Shown here one piece after another: positions 28,703 through 40,980 of a stretch of DNA of 64,000 nt. A program made the translations under genes and the position numbers. This DNA is from an uncultured Buttiauxella sp. (GTDB taxonomy: Bacteria; Pseudomonadota; Gammaproteobacteria; Enterobacterales; Enterobacteriaceae): assembly GCA_946480445.1 (NCBI GenBank), contig CAMLJN010000003.1, positions 1-64,000 of the forward strand, given 5' to 3'. Each line of letters begins with the position of its first letter. The first letter of the stretch is position 1. The notes beneath the pieces were generated by a model that was not told the origin of the DNA, did not search any database, and worked only from the letters and a program-made list of their open reading frames with translations.

Positions 28703-30931
28703 ATGGTTGCGGTAAGAAGTGCACATCTTAATAAAGCTGGCGAATTTGCGCCCGATAAGTGGATTGAAAGCCTCGGGATCACCAACCAGCAATCATGTGA
28801 ACGCTTAGCCGAAACCTGGCGTTATTGCGAGCAACAGACTAAAGGGCATCCCGACGCAGAGCTGTTGCTGTGGCGCGGTGTCGAGATGGTGGAAATCCTC
28901 TCCATGCTCAGTATGGATAACGATACGCTGCGGGCGGCATTGTTGTTCCCGCTGGCGGATGCGGGTGTTGTCAGTGAAGAGGTGATGCGTGAAAGCATAG
29001 ACAGCCAGGTCGTGACGCTGATCCACGGCGTGCGTGACATGGCCGCGATCCGCCAGTTGAAAGCCGCGCACACCGATTCCGTCTCCGCCGAGCAGGTGGA
29101 TAACGTTCGTCGCATGCTGCTGGCGATGGTGGATGATTTCCGCTGCGTGGTGATTAAGCTCGCCGAGCGAATTGCCCACCTGCGAGAGGTAAAAGACGCA
29201 CCGGAAGACGAACGCGTTCTTGCGGCGAAAGAATGTACCAATATCTATGCGCCGCTCGCCAATCGTCTGGGCATCGGGCAGTTAAAGTGGGAGCTGGAAG
29301 ATTATTGCTTCCGCTATCTGCACCCGGCGGAATACAAGCGCATTGCTAAGCTGCTGCATGAGCGCCGCATCGATCGCGAACATTACATCGACGAGTTTGT
29401 TGGCGCTCTGCGTAAGTCGATGAAAGAGGAAGGCGTGAAGGCTGAGGTTTATGGCCGTCCGAAGCATATCTACAGCATCTGGCGCAAGATGCAGAAAAAA
29501 TCTCTCGCCTTTGACGAGCTGTTCGATGTGCGTGCCGTGCGTATTGTCGCGGAACGGTTGCAGGACTGCTACGCCGCGTTGGGGATTGTGCACACCCATT
29601 TCCGCCATCTGCCGGATGAGTTTGACGATTACGTCGCTAACCCAAAACCCAACGGCTACCAGTCCATTCATACCGTGGTGCTGGGGCCAAACGGCAAAAC
29701 CATCGAAATCCAGATCCGTACCAAACAGATGCACGAAGAGTCGGAGCTGGGCGTCGCCGCCCACTGGAAGTACAAAGAGGGCAACGCGCGCAGCGGCAGT
29801 ACGGGTCACGAAGACCGCATCGCCTGGCTGCGCAAGCTGATTGCCTGGCAAGAAGAGATGGCGGATTCCGGCGAGATGCTCGACGAGGTGCGCAGCCAGG
29901 TCTTTGACGACCGCGTGTATGTGTTTACCCCGAAGGGCGACGTGGTGGATTTACCTGCAGGTTCCACGCCGCTCGATTTTGCCTACCATATCCACAGCGA
30001 TGTCGGGCACCGCTGCATCGGGGCGAAGATAGGCGGGCGCATCGTGCCGTTTACCTATCAGCTACAGATGGGCGATCAGATTGAAATCATCACCCAGAAG
30101 CAGCCGAATCCCAGCCGCGACTGGCTGAACCCGAACCTGGGCTATGTCACGACCAGCCGCGGGCGCGCCAAAATCCATAACTGGTTCCGTAAACAGGATC
30201 GTGACAAAAACATTATTGCGGGTCGGCAGATCCTGGATGACGAAATTGAACGTCTGGGCATCAGCCTGAAGGAGGCGGAAAAACACCTGCTGCCGCGCTA
30301 TAACTTCAATGAAATCGACGAGTTACTCGCGGCTATAGGCGGCGGGGATATTCGTCTTAACCAGATGAGCAACTTCCTGCAGGCGCAGTTTAATAAGCCG
30401 ACCGCCGCCGAACAGGACGAGCAGGCCCTGCGCCAGCTGAAGCAGAAAACCTATGCGCCACAGTCACGCAGCAAAGACAATGGGCGCGTCGTGGTGGAAG
30501 GCGTGGGCAATTTGATGCACCACATCGCACGCTGCTGCCAGCCTATTCCGGGGGATGAGATCGTCGGCTTTATCACTCAGGGCCGCGGGATCTCTATTCA
30601 CCGGGCGGACTGCGATCAGCTTGCTGAGCTGCAATCTCATGCGCCCGAACGTATCGTGGATGCGGTCTGGGGCGAGAGCTACTCCAGCGGGTATTCGCTG
30701 GTGGTGCGCGTCACCGCCAACGATCGCAGCGGCCTGCTGCGCGATATCACCACCATTCTGGCCAACGAAAAGGTCAACGTGCTGGGTGTGGCAAGTCGCA
30801 GCGACACGAAACAGCAGCTGGCCACCATCGACATGACCATCGAAATCTACAACCTGCAGGTGCTGGGCCGCGTGCTCGGCAAGCTGAATCAGGTGCCGGA
30901 TATTATTGATGCGAAGCGGCTGCATGGCTAA
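28703..30931 (+). CDS. relA: (p)ppGpp synthetase RelA
   Basis: RelA makes (p)ppGpp from GTP/GDP and ATP when uncharged tRNA stalls the ribosome. The 742 residues are two fewer than in E. coli. The N-terminal hydrolase domain is degenerate: FPLADAG replaces the HD motif, as expected for RelA rather than SpoT. The synthetase domain holds YGRPKHIYSIWRKM and the NPKPNGYQSIHT block. A TGS domain (FTPKGDVVDLPAGSTPLDFAYHIH), the CC region and a C-terminal ACT domain follow. In E. coli mazEF comes next; here mazG does. Confidence 0.98.
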   Translation: MVAVRSAHLNKAGEFAPDKWIESLGITNQQSCERLAETWRYCEQQTKGHPDAELLLWRGVEMVEILSMLSMDNDTLRAALLFPLADAGVVSEEVMRESIDSQVVTLIHGVRDMAAIRQLKAAHTDSVSAEQVDNVRRMLLAMVDDFRCVVIKLAERIAHLREVKDAPEDERVLAAKECTNIYAPLANRLGIGQLKWELEDYCFRYLHPAEYKRIAKLLHERRIDREHYIDEFVGALRKSMKEEGVKAEVYGRPKHIYSIWRKMQKKSLAFDELFDVRAVRIVAERLQDCYAALGIVHTHFRHLPDEFDDYVANPKPNGYQSIHTVVLGPNGKTIEIQIRTKQMHEESELGVAAHWKYKEGNARSGSTGHEDRIAWLRKLIAWQEEMADSGEMLDEVRSQVFDDRVYVFTPKGDVVDLPAGSTPLDFAYHIHSDVGHRCIGAKIGGRIVPFTYQLQMGDQIEIITQKQPNPSRDWLNPNLGYVTTSRGRAKIHNWFRKQDRDKNIIAGRQILDDEIERLGISLKEAEKHLLPRYNFNEIDELLAAIGGGDIRLNQMSNFLQAQFNKPTAAEQDEQALRQLKQKTYAPQSRSKDNGRVVVEGVGNLMHHIARCCQPIPGDEIVGFITQGRGISIHRADCDQLAELQSHAPERIVDAVWGESYSSGYSLVVRVTANDRSGLLRDITTILANEKVNVLGVASRSDTKQQLATIDMTIEIYNLQVLGRVLGKLNQVPDIIDAKRLHG

Positions 30932-30939
30932 ATGATTGT

Positions 30940-31002
30940 CCCTCATTCCCCGGGGATGAGGGCGTGCCGGACTCGGTTCCCTCTTCCAGTGGGGAGAGGG
31001 AC
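30940..31002. repeat. Two CTC/GAG palindromes between relA and mazG
   Basis: The first, at 30940-30962, pairs ccctcat with atgaggg; the second, at 30976-31002, pairs gttccctct with agagggac imperfectly. They resemble the CTCTCC-type palindromes elsewhere in this window and occupy most of the gap where E. coli has mazEF. Confidence 0.55.
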
Positions 31003-31019
31003 AGCAACAAGGACAGAAT

Positions 31020-31811
31020 ATGAACCAAATCACCCGCCTTCTGGGCATTATGAAACGTCTGCGCGACCCGGAAACCGGCTGCCCCTGGGATCGGGAGCAA
31101 ACCTTCGCCACCATCGCCCCTTACACGCTGGAAGAAACCTACGAAGTGCTGGATGCCATCAACCGTGAAGATTTTGAGGATCTGCGCGGCGAGCTGGGCG
31201 ATCTGCTTTTTCAGGTTGTATTTTATGCCCAGATGGCACAGGAAGAAGGCCGATTTGATTTCGAGGCCGTTTGTTCGTCTATCAGCGACAAACTGGAACG
31301 TCGTCATCCGCATATTTTTGGCGATGCCACCGCCGGGAACAGTACGGAAGTGCTGGAAAGGTGGGAGAGCATTAAAACGGCGGAACGGGCGGAAAAAGCG
31401 CAGCACTCCGCGCTGGATGATATTCCCGAGGCGCTGCCCGCTTTGATGCGCGCCCAGAAAATTCAGAAGCGCTGTTCATCCGTTGGCTTTGACTGGGAGA
31501 CGCTCGGCCCGGTGCTGGATAAAGTGCATGAAGAAATTGATGAAGTGATGCACGAAGCCCGGCAGGCGGTGGTCGATGAGGCGAAGCTGGAAGAGGAAGT
31601 CGGCGATTTGCTGTTCGCCACGGTGAATCTGGCCCGCCATTTAGGCACCAAAGCGGAAACCGCCTTACAAAAAGCCAATCGAAAATTTGAACGTCGCTTC
31701 CGCGAAGTGGAAAGCATTATTGCCGCTCAGGGCCTGGAAATGGCGCAGGCAACGCTCGAACAAATGGAAAATGCCTGGCAGCAGGTTAAACGCCAGGAAA
31801 CTGATATCTAA
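31020..31811 (+). CDS. mazG: Nucleoside triphosphate pyrophosphohydrolase MazG
   Basis: MazG hydrolyses all NTPs and dNTPs to monophosphate and pyrophosphate; in E. coli it lowers (p)ppGpp effects under starvation. The 263 residues equal the E. coli protein. Two MazG domains are seen, each with the metal-binding EExxE pattern: CPWDREQTFATI...EETYEVLDA in the first and EEIDEVMHEARQ with EEEVGDLLFATVN in the second. Confidence 0.97.
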   Translation: MNQITRLLGIMKRLRDPETGCPWDREQTFATIAPYTLEETYEVLDAINREDFEDLRGELGDLLFQVVFYAQMAQEEGRFDFEAVCSSISDKLERRHPHIFGDATAGNSTEVLERWESIKTAERAEKAQHSALDDIPEALPALMRAQKIQKRCSSVGFDWETLGPVLDKVHEEIDEVMHEARQAVVDEAKLEEEVGDLLFATVNLARHLGTKAETALQKANRKFERRFREVESIIAAQGLEMAQATLEQMENAWQQVKRQETDI

Positions 31812-31822
31812 AGCGTTTTTGC

Positions 31823-31868
31823 GATCAAGCGCGGTTAATCAAACTTTCGATTTAACAAGCGCTTGATT
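31823..31868. repeat. Inverted repeat after mazG
   Basis: The outer arms atcaagcgc/gcgcttgat and inner arms gttaatc/gatt-aac fold around aaacttt. It begins 12 bases after the mazG stop and lacks a T-run. It may end the mazG transcript or be an operator in the pyrG leader; I cannot tell which. Confidence 0.5.
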
Positions 31869-32021
31869 TGCGTCAAAAACATTTCTTGCAGACCCGCTAT
31901 TTTTTCAGCCCTGACAAAGTGCGAGGTCAGGTTGGCGGGCGAAGAATGAAAGTTTGTGGCGCCCATCCTGTTCGGGTATACTGCTTTCCCGTCCTGGTTA
32001 TTCCATCGTCTTTAAACCTAA

Positions 32022-33674
<1,653 letters not shown>

Positions 33675-33688
33675 GCAGAGTTAGAACG

Positions 33689-33717
33689 ACAACGCGCGAT
33701 ATTTCGCGCGTTGTTTG
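33689..33717 (+). terminator. Hairpin between pyrG and eno
   Basis: The arms acaacgcgcg/cgcgcgttgt enclose atattt and are followed by tt-gt-rich sequence without a full T-run. The same hairpin is present at this place in E. coli. It probably attenuates or processes the pyrG-eno transcript. Confidence 0.65.
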
Positions 33718-33735
33718 TCTGGAGTTTTAGTTTAA

Positions 33736-35055
<1,320 letters not shown>

Positions 35056-35082
35056 TTTCTTACTGTCGCTTTAAATTCAGAT

Positions 35083-35109
35083 AAAAACCCGCTTCGGCGG
35101 GTTTTTTTT
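35083..35109 (+). terminator. Rho-independent terminator after eno
   Basis: The stem aaaaacccgc/gcgggttttt with a TTCG tetraloop is followed by a T-run. It is a strong intrinsic terminator. Confidence 0.92.
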
Positions 35110-35223
35110 GCGCGTTTTTGAGACGCTTTTCCCACGAAATGCTTAATCCGCGTTTAACAGTTGCGTTCGGCTACTATGTCGTCCAGGCTAGGAGAGTCAT
35201 TAACCACTGGTCAGGAGACCGCC

Positions 35224-36240
35224 ATGAAAGCAGCTGTAGTTAGCAAAGACCATTCCGTTGAAATTATTGATAAACCAATGCGTGCACTGGAGCACGGGGA
35301 AGCTTTACTTTCAATGGAATGCTGTGGCGTATGCCACACCGATTTGCACGTAAAAAACGGCGATTTTGGTGATGTAACAGGGACAACTTTGGGGCACGAA
35401 GGGATCGGGATTGTGAAATCTATCGGGCCGGGCGTAACCTCGTTGAAAGTGGGTGACCGCGCAAGCGTGGCCTGGTTCTTCCGCGGCTGCGGCAACTGCG
35501 AATATTGTAACAGCGGTAACGAAACGCTGTGTCGCAACGTAACCAATGCCGGGTTTACCGTGGATGGCGGTATGGCTGAAGAGTGTATTGTTGTGGCTGA
35601 TTATGCGGTTAAAGTTCCTGACGGTCTTGAATCCGCAGCGGCCAGCAGCGTCACCTGCGCGGGCGTAACAACTTATAAAGCCGTGAAAGTATCCCATATC
35701 AAACCTGGCCAATGGATCGCCATCTATGGTCTGGGCGGCCTGGGCAACCTTGCTTTGCAATACGCAAAAAATGTATTCAATGCCAAGGTGATCGCCATCG
35801 ACGTCAACGATGCGCAGCTCGAGTTCGCTAAAGAGTGCGGGGCGGATCTGGTTATCAACTCACGCAACGAAGATGCCGCGAAGGTTATTCAGGAGAAAGT
35901 GGGTGGCGCACATGCGGCGGTGGTGACTGCCGTGGCGAAATCTGCGTTTAACTCAGCGGTAGACGCCGTGCGTGCCGGTGCCCGTATTGTTGCGGTTGGT
36001 CTGCCACCGGAATCCATGAGCCTGAATATTCCGCGCCTGGTGCTGGACGGCATCGAAGTGGTGGGCTCTCTGGTGGGGACGCGTATGGATCTGGCTGAAG
36101 CCTTCCAGTTCGCCGCCGAAGGGAAAGTTATTCCAAAAGTAACGATGCGTCCGCTGGAAGATATCAACGACATCTTCCATGAAATGGAAAGCGGCAAAAT
36201 CAAAGGCCGTATGGTTATTGATTTCAAAGCGAAAAAGTAA
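35224..36240 (+). CDS. adhP: Zinc-dependent alcohol dehydrogenase AdhP
   Basis: AdhP oxidises ethanol and other primary alcohols with NAD+ or reduces aldehydes. The start [13 protein letters not shown] behind AGGAG gives 338 residues (E. coli 336). Catalytic zinc ligands stand in [17 protein letters not shown] and GHEGIG; the structural zinc cysteines are in [15 protein letters not shown]; the NAD loop is [11 protein letters not shown]. In E. coli adhP is near 33 min, so its place between eno and queE is specific to this lineage. It has its own terminator. Confidence 0.95.
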   Translation: MKAAVVSKDHSVEIIDKPMRALEHGEALLSMECCGVCHTDLHVKNGDFGDVTGTTLGHEGIGIVKSIGPGVTSLKVGDRASVAWFFRGCGNCEYCNSGNETLCRNVTNAGFTVDGGMAEECIVVADYAVKVPDGLESAAASSVTCAGVTTYKAVKVSHIKPGQWIAIYGLGGLGNLALQYAKNVFNAKVIAIDVNDAQLEFAKECGADLVINSRNEDAAKVIQEKVGGAHAAVVTAVAKSAFNSAVDAVRAGARIVAVGLPPESMSLNIPRLVLDGIEVVGSLVGTRMDLAEAFQFAAEGKVIPKVTMRPLEDINDIFHEMESGKIKGRMVIDFKAKK

Positions 36241-36252
36241 TCTTTGCTGAAT

Positions 36253-36283
36253 AAAAATGGCCGGGTCACCGGCCATTTTTTTT
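36253..36283 (+). terminator. Rho-independent terminator after adhP
   Basis: The stem aaaaatggccgg/ccggccattttt is followed by further T, 13 bases after the adhP stop. Confidence 0.9.
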
Positions 36284-36391
36284 GCCGCCATACTCTCCCG
36301 CCTTTGCAAAGGCCAGGCTTATCCCCTTTAAACATGATCTCCGCGGTGAGTTCTGCGATAATTACTCTTTACGACTATGACAGAGATGATT

Positions 36392-37063
36392 ATGCAGTAC
36401 CCGATTAACGAGATGTTCCAGACCCTGCAAGGGGAGGGCTATTTTACTGGTGTGCCCGCCATCTTTATCCGCCTGCAAGGTTGCCCGGTGGGCTGCGCGT
36501 GGTGCGATACCAAACACACCTGGGATAAACTCGCGGATCGTGAAGTGTCTCTGTTCAGCATTCTCGCTAAAACCAAAGAGAGCGATAAATGGGGCGCGGC
36601 TGGCCCGGAAGAGCTGCTTGCCGTGATGCAGCGCCAGGGCTACACCGCACGTCATGTGGTGATCACCGGCGGTGAGCCGTGCATTCATGATTTGCAGCCG
36701 CTAACCTCGCTGCTGGAGCACAATGGTTTTAGCTGTCAGATTGAAACCAGCGGTACGCATGAGGTGCGCTGTACTCCCGGCAGCTGGGTAACAGTTTCAC
36801 CGAAGGTGAATATGCGCGGCGGCTATGACGTGCTCTCTCAGGCGCTGGAGCGCGCGGATGAAATTAAACACCCGGTGGGGCGGATGAGGGATATTGAGGC
36901 CCTGGACGAGCTGCTGGCGACGCTGAGCGACGATAAAAACCGTATTTTTGCCCTGCAACCTATCAGCCAGAAAGAAGAGGCTACCCGCCTGTGTATCGAA
37001 ACCTGCATCGCCCGCAATTGGCGGCTTTCCATGCAGACGCATAAGTATCTGAATATCGCCTGA
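36392..37063 (+). CDS. queE: 7-carboxy-7-deazaguanine synthase QueE
   Basis: QueE is a radical-SAM enzyme that contracts 6-carboxytetrahydropterin to CDG in queuosine synthesis. The start MQYPINEMFQTLQGEGYFTG gives 223 residues, the E. coli length; an upstream in-frame ATG five codons earlier is not conserved. The cluster cysteines are Cys31, Cys35 and Cys38 in CPVGCAWC. The blocks VVITGGEPCIHD and SPKVNMRGGY are intact. It is the last gene of the block syntenic with E. coli 62 min. Confidence 0.96.
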   Translation: MQYPINEMFQTLQGEGYFTGVPAIFIRLQGCPVGCAWCDTKHTWDKLADREVSLFSILAKTKESDKWGAAGPEELLAVMQRQGYTARHVVITGGEPCIHDLQPLTSLLEHNGFSCQIETSGTHEVRCTPGSWVTVSPKVNMRGGYDVLSQALERADEIKHPVGRMRDIEALDELLATLSDDKNRIFALQPISQKEEATRLCIETCIARNWRLSMQTHKYLNIA

Positions 37064-37123
37064 TCCCCTCCCCCCTCACCGTGGCTTTGAGACAGCGTGG
37101 CTGAGGGGGAATCTGAGGTGCCG
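37064..37123. repeat. Imperfect palindrome after queE
   Basis: The runs tcccccctcacc and gctgaggggga pair imperfectly between queE and the exporter remnant. It resembles the CTC/GAG palindromes elsewhere in the window and may serve as the queE 3' end. Confidence 0.4.
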
Positions 37124-37405
37124 TTAATGCCCCGCCGAGGGCGCTCCCGGCGCGCCCGAACGGACAAACGGCGGACGGGCAAACCAGATAACCACAATCA
37201 GCGCCATAAATCCCCAGCCCAAAAGCCAGAAATAGTCGATGGTCGACATCCTGTAGGCCTGCTGCTCGAGGGTTTTGTCTATTGTCGCCATATGCTGTTG
37301 CGTGGCGCCCCCCAGCTTGTTGAGATACTCCGTCGATGCCGGATGGTAAGCGGAGACGCTTTCCGTGAGATTAGCGTGATGGAATATCTCGCGCCGCGAC
37401 CAAAT
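37124..37405 (-). pseudogene. Decayed 3' end of a DHA2-family drug/H+ exporter
   Basis: On the minus strand a reading frame of 93 codons ends at TAA (37124-37126) and has no start. It translates WSRREIFHHANLTESVSAYHP, then ATQQHMATIDKTLEQQAYRM, then STIDYFWLLGWGFMALIVVIW and FARPPF. This is the C-terminal loop and last membrane segment of EmrB-like 14-segment exporters, which run to about 500 residues. Immediately upstream the frame is closed by TAG (37406-37408), and only weak traces continue in another frame. The rest of the gene is gone. It lies at the junction between two normally distant chromosome blocks. Confidence 0.8.
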
Positions 37406-37565
37406 CTACGTCGGTAGTAAACTGCGCGCGGATAAGGCAAGACGCCCCCATAGTCAGGAACGACAGCGAGGCAATTATTTGTCAATCAGGTATTTTCCAC
37501 TACCGCACAGACTCAAAAAATGGCAGGGTTGTGGCGGTTGATTATTCAGAAGAAAAAGGGAAGTC

Positions 37566-38675
37566 ATGACGGTAACTATTTCCAGGGCTTCACGGGCAGG
37601 AACCTGTCTGTGCCTGCTGGCAAGCCTTGTACTGGCGGGGTGTACCACGAAAACCAGCTCGCCGGTTTCACAAACGGCAAAACCGGTAGACGTTGAAACG
37701 GTCGTGAAACAGAAACTCCCGGCGGGACAGAAAGACCGCAGCGCCTGGGCGAAAGAGTTAGCTACCACGTTTAAAAGCCAGGAGATTGCGCCGAGTGAAG
37801 AGAACATCTGCTCGGTGCTGGCGGTAGCACAGCAGGAGTCTAACCTCGTGGCCGACCCGGTGGTGCCGAATCTGAATAAGATTGCCTGGAAAGAGATCGA
37901 TCGCCGGGCCGGACAAATGCACATTCCGGCCTTGTTGGTGCACACCGCGCTGAAGATCCCTTCACCGGACGGCAGAAGCTACAGTGAACGTCTCGACAAG
38001 GTAAAAACCGAAGGACAGCTGAGCGCGATATTTGACGATCTTATAGATATGGTGCCCATGGGGCAGAAACTGTTCGGTAGCCTGAACCCCGTGCGCACGG
38101 GGGGGCCTATGCAAGTCAGCATTGCCTTCGCCGAAAAGCATACCCGCGGGTACCCGTGGAAGATGGAGGGCACCGTCCGCCAGGAAGTGTTCACGCGGCG
38201 CGGCGGGCTGTGGTTTGGCACGTACCATCTGCTCAACTATCCGGCAAATTACACCCAACCGATTTATCGGTTTGCTGATTTTAACGCCGGATGGTACGCC
38301 AGCCGCAACGCGGCCTTCCAGAGTGCGGTCAGCAAGGCTACGGGGGTGAAACTGGCGCTGGATGGCGATCTTATCCTCTATAACACCGATAAACCGGGCA
38401 GCACCGAGCTGGCGGTCAGGAAACTGGCAGGCAAGCTGGAGATGAGCGACAGTCAGATCCACCGCGCGCTGCAAAAAGGCGACAGCATCGACTTTGAGAA
38501 AACAGATCTGTACGAGCAGGTGTATGCGCTGGCGGAGAGAAAAGCGGGCAAAAAGCTGCCGCGAGAAATGCTGCCGGGTATCACCCTCGAAAGCCCGAAA
38601 ATCACGCGCAGCCTGACGACGGCGTGGTTTGCTAAACGAGTGGATGACAGACGAGCCGCTTGCATGAAGCGCTAA
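37566..38675 (+). CDS. yaiW: DUF1615 outer-membrane lipoprotein YaiW
   Basis: YaiW is a surface-exposed lipoprotein that, with the inner-membrane transporter SbmA, helps uptake of proline-rich antimicrobial peptides in E. coli. The 369 residues start with a signal peptide ending in the lipobox LAGC and lipidated Cys26; the DUF1615 domain fills the remainder (ICSVLAVAQQESNL, GPMQVSIAFAEKH, FADFNAGWYASRNAAFQ). In E. coli it is the second gene of sbmA-yaiW; here sbmA is not upstream, and the exporter remnant and queE are there instead. Confidence 0.92.
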   Translation: MTVTISRASRAGTCLCLLASLVLAGCTTKTSSPVSQTAKPVDVETVVKQKLPAGQKDRSAWAKELATTFKSQEIAPSEENICSVLAVAQQESNLVADPVVPNLNKIAWKEIDRRAGQMHIPALLVHTALKIPSPDGRSYSERLDKVKTEGQLSAIFDDLIDMVPMGQKLFGSLNPVRTGGPMQVSIAFAEKHTRGYPWKMEGTVRQEVFTRRGGLWFGTYHLLNYPANYTQPIYRFADFNAGWYASRNAAFQSAVSKATGVKLALDGDLILYNTDKPGSTELAVRKLAGKLEMSDSQIHRALQKGDSIDFEKTDLYEQVYALAERKAGKKLPREMLPGITLESPKITRSLTTAWFAKRVDDRRAACMKR

Positions 38676-38683
38676 AAAGAGCA

Positions 38684-38704
38684 GGGGAAACGGCTGGTTT
38701 CCCC
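38684..38704. repeat. Hairpin after yaiW
   Basis: The arms ggggaaac/gtttcccc with loop ggctg lie between the convergent genes yaiW and yaiY. No T-run follows on either strand. Confidence 0.5.
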
Positions 38705-38720
38705 GTCAAACACTGTGCAT

Positions 38721-39053
38721 TTAATAAAAATCGTGGCGGTGGCGGTACTTCACCGCCAGGGCAACGATCCCCAGAAACAGGCAGCCGGACAGGAAGGGCA
38801 CCAGACCGAATACGGTGCTGACTGCCAGCCCCATCTCAATACGAGGACGCGTGGCGTCGTTACCCTGGGCAAGATGCTCCAGCACGCCCGGGGCGTGAAC
38901 CAGCACATTGAGTATCTGACTGCCTACCCAGAAGCAAAAGAGCACGAAAACCGCATAGGCGATGTTGCTCAGGGTCGCGCCAGTCGTTTTTTTTGCCGCG
39001 GAGACGGCGATCGTCGCGGGGACAACCTGTTTCAACAAAGTAATATCAGCCAT
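38721..39053 (-). CDS. yaiY: DUF2755 inner-membrane protein YaiY
   Basis: A 110-residue membrane protein of unknown role (E. coli YaiY has 102). The start MADITLLKQVV follows a GGAGG site and is preferred to an in-frame start eight codons upstream. Two hydrophobic segments are visible near residues 30-50 and 80-100, separated by NVLVHAPGVLEHL, which is conserved. It is divergent from yaiZ. Confidence 0.92.
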   Translation of the reverse strand: MADITLLKQVVPATIAVSAAKKTTGATLSNIAYAVFVLFCFWVGSQILNVLVHAPGVLEHLAQGNDATRPRIEMGLAVSTVFGLVPFLSGCLFLGIVALAVKYRHRHDFY

Positions 39054-39323
39054 AATGACCTCCCATGGAACCCTCATGCCAGACAGGCTTCCACCTGATA
39101 ATTGCGTGAATTCTGGCAGGTCGTCAGGTTTGTCAATATCAGATTTTTGGTAAAAATCAGGCCGGAATCCTCCTGGATTAGAAATTCTTGCGCAAAATCA
39201 CATTTTCGTAACCTAAATGAAATCTTTGTAACATTATCCTCATTGACGCGGGGTAACGTGCAGTTTCTTCCCCGAGCCTGTGCGACACTACGCCAGTCTC
39301 TTTTAACCCTGATGGACGGCACC

Positions 39324-39554
39324 ATGACAGCAAAAAACCTGAGCTTAAAAATGCGCCGCGACTGGCACTATTATGCCGTGGCGATTGGCCTGATTTTTAT
39401 TCTGAACGGCGTAATAGGCCTGCTGGGTTTTAAAGCTGAAGGCTGGCAAAGCTATGCGGTGGGGCTGATGACGTGGGTGATTGGCTTCTGGCTGGCTGGT
39501 TTGGTCATTCGCCGTCGCCCGGAGCCAGAAGAACCGGGGACGGCAAACGAATAG
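39324..39554 (+). CDS. yaiZ: DUF2754 membrane protein YaiZ
   Basis: A 76-residue protein with two membrane segments of unknown function. The core RRDWHYYAVAIGLIFILNG and GFWLAGLVIRRR match E. coli YaiZ (70 residues). The ATG at 39324 is chosen because the upstream 74 codons of the open frame have no family match; another ATG at 39312 is possible. It converges with ddlA, four bases apart. Confidence 0.9.
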   Translation: MTAKNLSLKMRRDWHYYAVAIGLIFILNGVIGLLGFKAEGWQSYAVGLMTWVIGFWLAGLVIRRRPEPEEPGTANE

Positions 39555-39558
39555 CCGC

Positions 39559-40659
39559 TTAAGCGGTTATCGAGCTTTTCAGCGCGCAGTCCTGCTGATG
39601 ACGCTCCAGCGCCAGCTCGATAAGGCGGGTGATCAGCGTCTGGTAATCCAGCCCGCTCGCCTGCCACAGTTTTGGATACATGCTGATATTGGTAAAGCCC
39701 GGCAGCGTGTTGATCTCATTGATAATCACCTCATCATTCGGCGTCAGGAACACATCCACGCGCGCCATGCCGCTGCATTCCAGCGTCTGGTAAGCGCGTA
39801 CCGCAATGTCACGGATCTTATCGTTAATCTCCGCTGGCAGCGCCGCCGGCACGACAACCTGGGCACCCTTATCGTCGATATATTTGGTGTCGTAAGAATA
39901 GAAATCGCTGTTCACCACCACTTCACCGCAGGTGCTGGCCTGGGGAGCATCGTTGCCCAGAACGGCGCACTCTATTTCACGGCCTTTGATACCGCTCTCC
40001 ACGATAACTTTATGGTCGAATTCAAAGGCGAGGGCGACGGCAGTCTCATACTGCTGCTCATTATTGACTTTGCTCACGCCGACGGAAGAACCCTGGTTGG
40101 CAGGCTTGATAAACAGCGGCAGGCCAAGCTGTTTTTCGATTTCCGCGAAGCGGATTTTCTGGCGGTTGGCGCGGGTTAGCGTCATAAAGGGGGCGATATT
40201 CAGCCCGGCATCGCGCAGCAAACGTTTGGTGACGTCTTTATCCATGCTGACCGCCGAGCTAAGCACGCCTGAGCCGACAAACGGCAGGTTAGCCATGCGC
40301 AGCATGCCCTGCATGGAGCCATCTTCACCCAGAGTGCCGTGAACGATCGGGAAGATAACGTCGACCTGGGAAAGCTGCCGGGCCGAGCCGGATTCAATTA
40401 GCTGGTTGTTCGTCTGCCCTGGCACCAGCGCGACATTTTTCTCAGAACGGTTCAGCGCGATCAGCGCCGGGTTTTGGGCATTTAACAGATAGTCAGAGGC
40501 GTCATTGATATGCCACTGGCCCTGTTTATCAATGCCCAGCAGCACAACGTCGAACTTTGTTTTGTCGATGGCGTCGACAATATTTTTTGCCGACTGCAGC
40601 GACACCTCGTGCTCTGCTGATTTTCCCCCAAACACGATACCAACCCGCAGCTTTGCCAT
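39559..40659 (-). CDS. ddlA: D-alanine--D-alanine ligase A
   Basis: DdlA joins two D-alanines with ATP for peptidoglycan precursors. The start [20 protein letters not shown] gives 366 residues (E. coli 364); the upstream MGSG extension is not conserved. ATP-grasp signatures are intact: [14 protein letters not shown]-type ([18 protein letters not shown]), [16 protein letters not shown]-like ([16 protein letters not shown]), and the C-terminal [21 protein letters not shown]. It converges with yaiZ. Confidence 0.97.
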   Translation of the reverse strand: MAKLRVGIVFGGKSAEHEVSLQSAKNIVDAIDKTKFDVVLLGIDKQGQWHINDASDYLLNAQNPALIALNRSEKNVALVPGQTNNQLIESGSARQLSQVDVIFPIVHGTLGEDGSMQGMLRMANLPFVGSGVLSSAVSMDKDVTKRLLRDAGLNIAPFMTLTRANRQKIRFAEIEKQLGLPLFIKPANQGSSVGVSKVNNEQQYETAVALAFEFDHKVIVESGIKGREIECAVLGNDAPQASTCGEVVVNSDFYSYDTKYIDDKGAQVVVPAALPAEINDKIRDIAVRAYQTLECSGMARVDVFLTPNDEVIINEINTLPGFTNISMYPKLWQASGLDYQTLITRLIELALERHQQDCALKSSITA

Positions 40660-40980
40660 ACCCGAACCCATCCTTAATCAATACGAAGGCGGACAACATA
40701 CCACGCTCATTATCCGGATTCATGTGCTTCGTGGCGCTTAAAACGCCTCAGCTTCTGTACTGATTGTTCCTTAATCAATAACGGGTCGACCAACCCTGTC
40801 TGCGGCGATTAAAAAGGGGTATTTACTCCTGGGCCAGGCGTGGGTGCAGGCTACAGAGTGCGCTCTGCTAAACTTTTCATCAGAGGACGCGCGGCGACGG
40901 CCTGTGTCGGTAAGGTCAATTTGTATGATAAGCTTCATAACAGTTATCCCCCTCTTAATTTCAACAGCTAAGCGTCGCGT
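40660..40980. other. Gap between ddlA and the mdtG-like gene
   Basis: This gap of 321 bases between two divergent genes must hold both promoters. I see no gene, repeat or clear operator in it. Confidence 0.4.
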
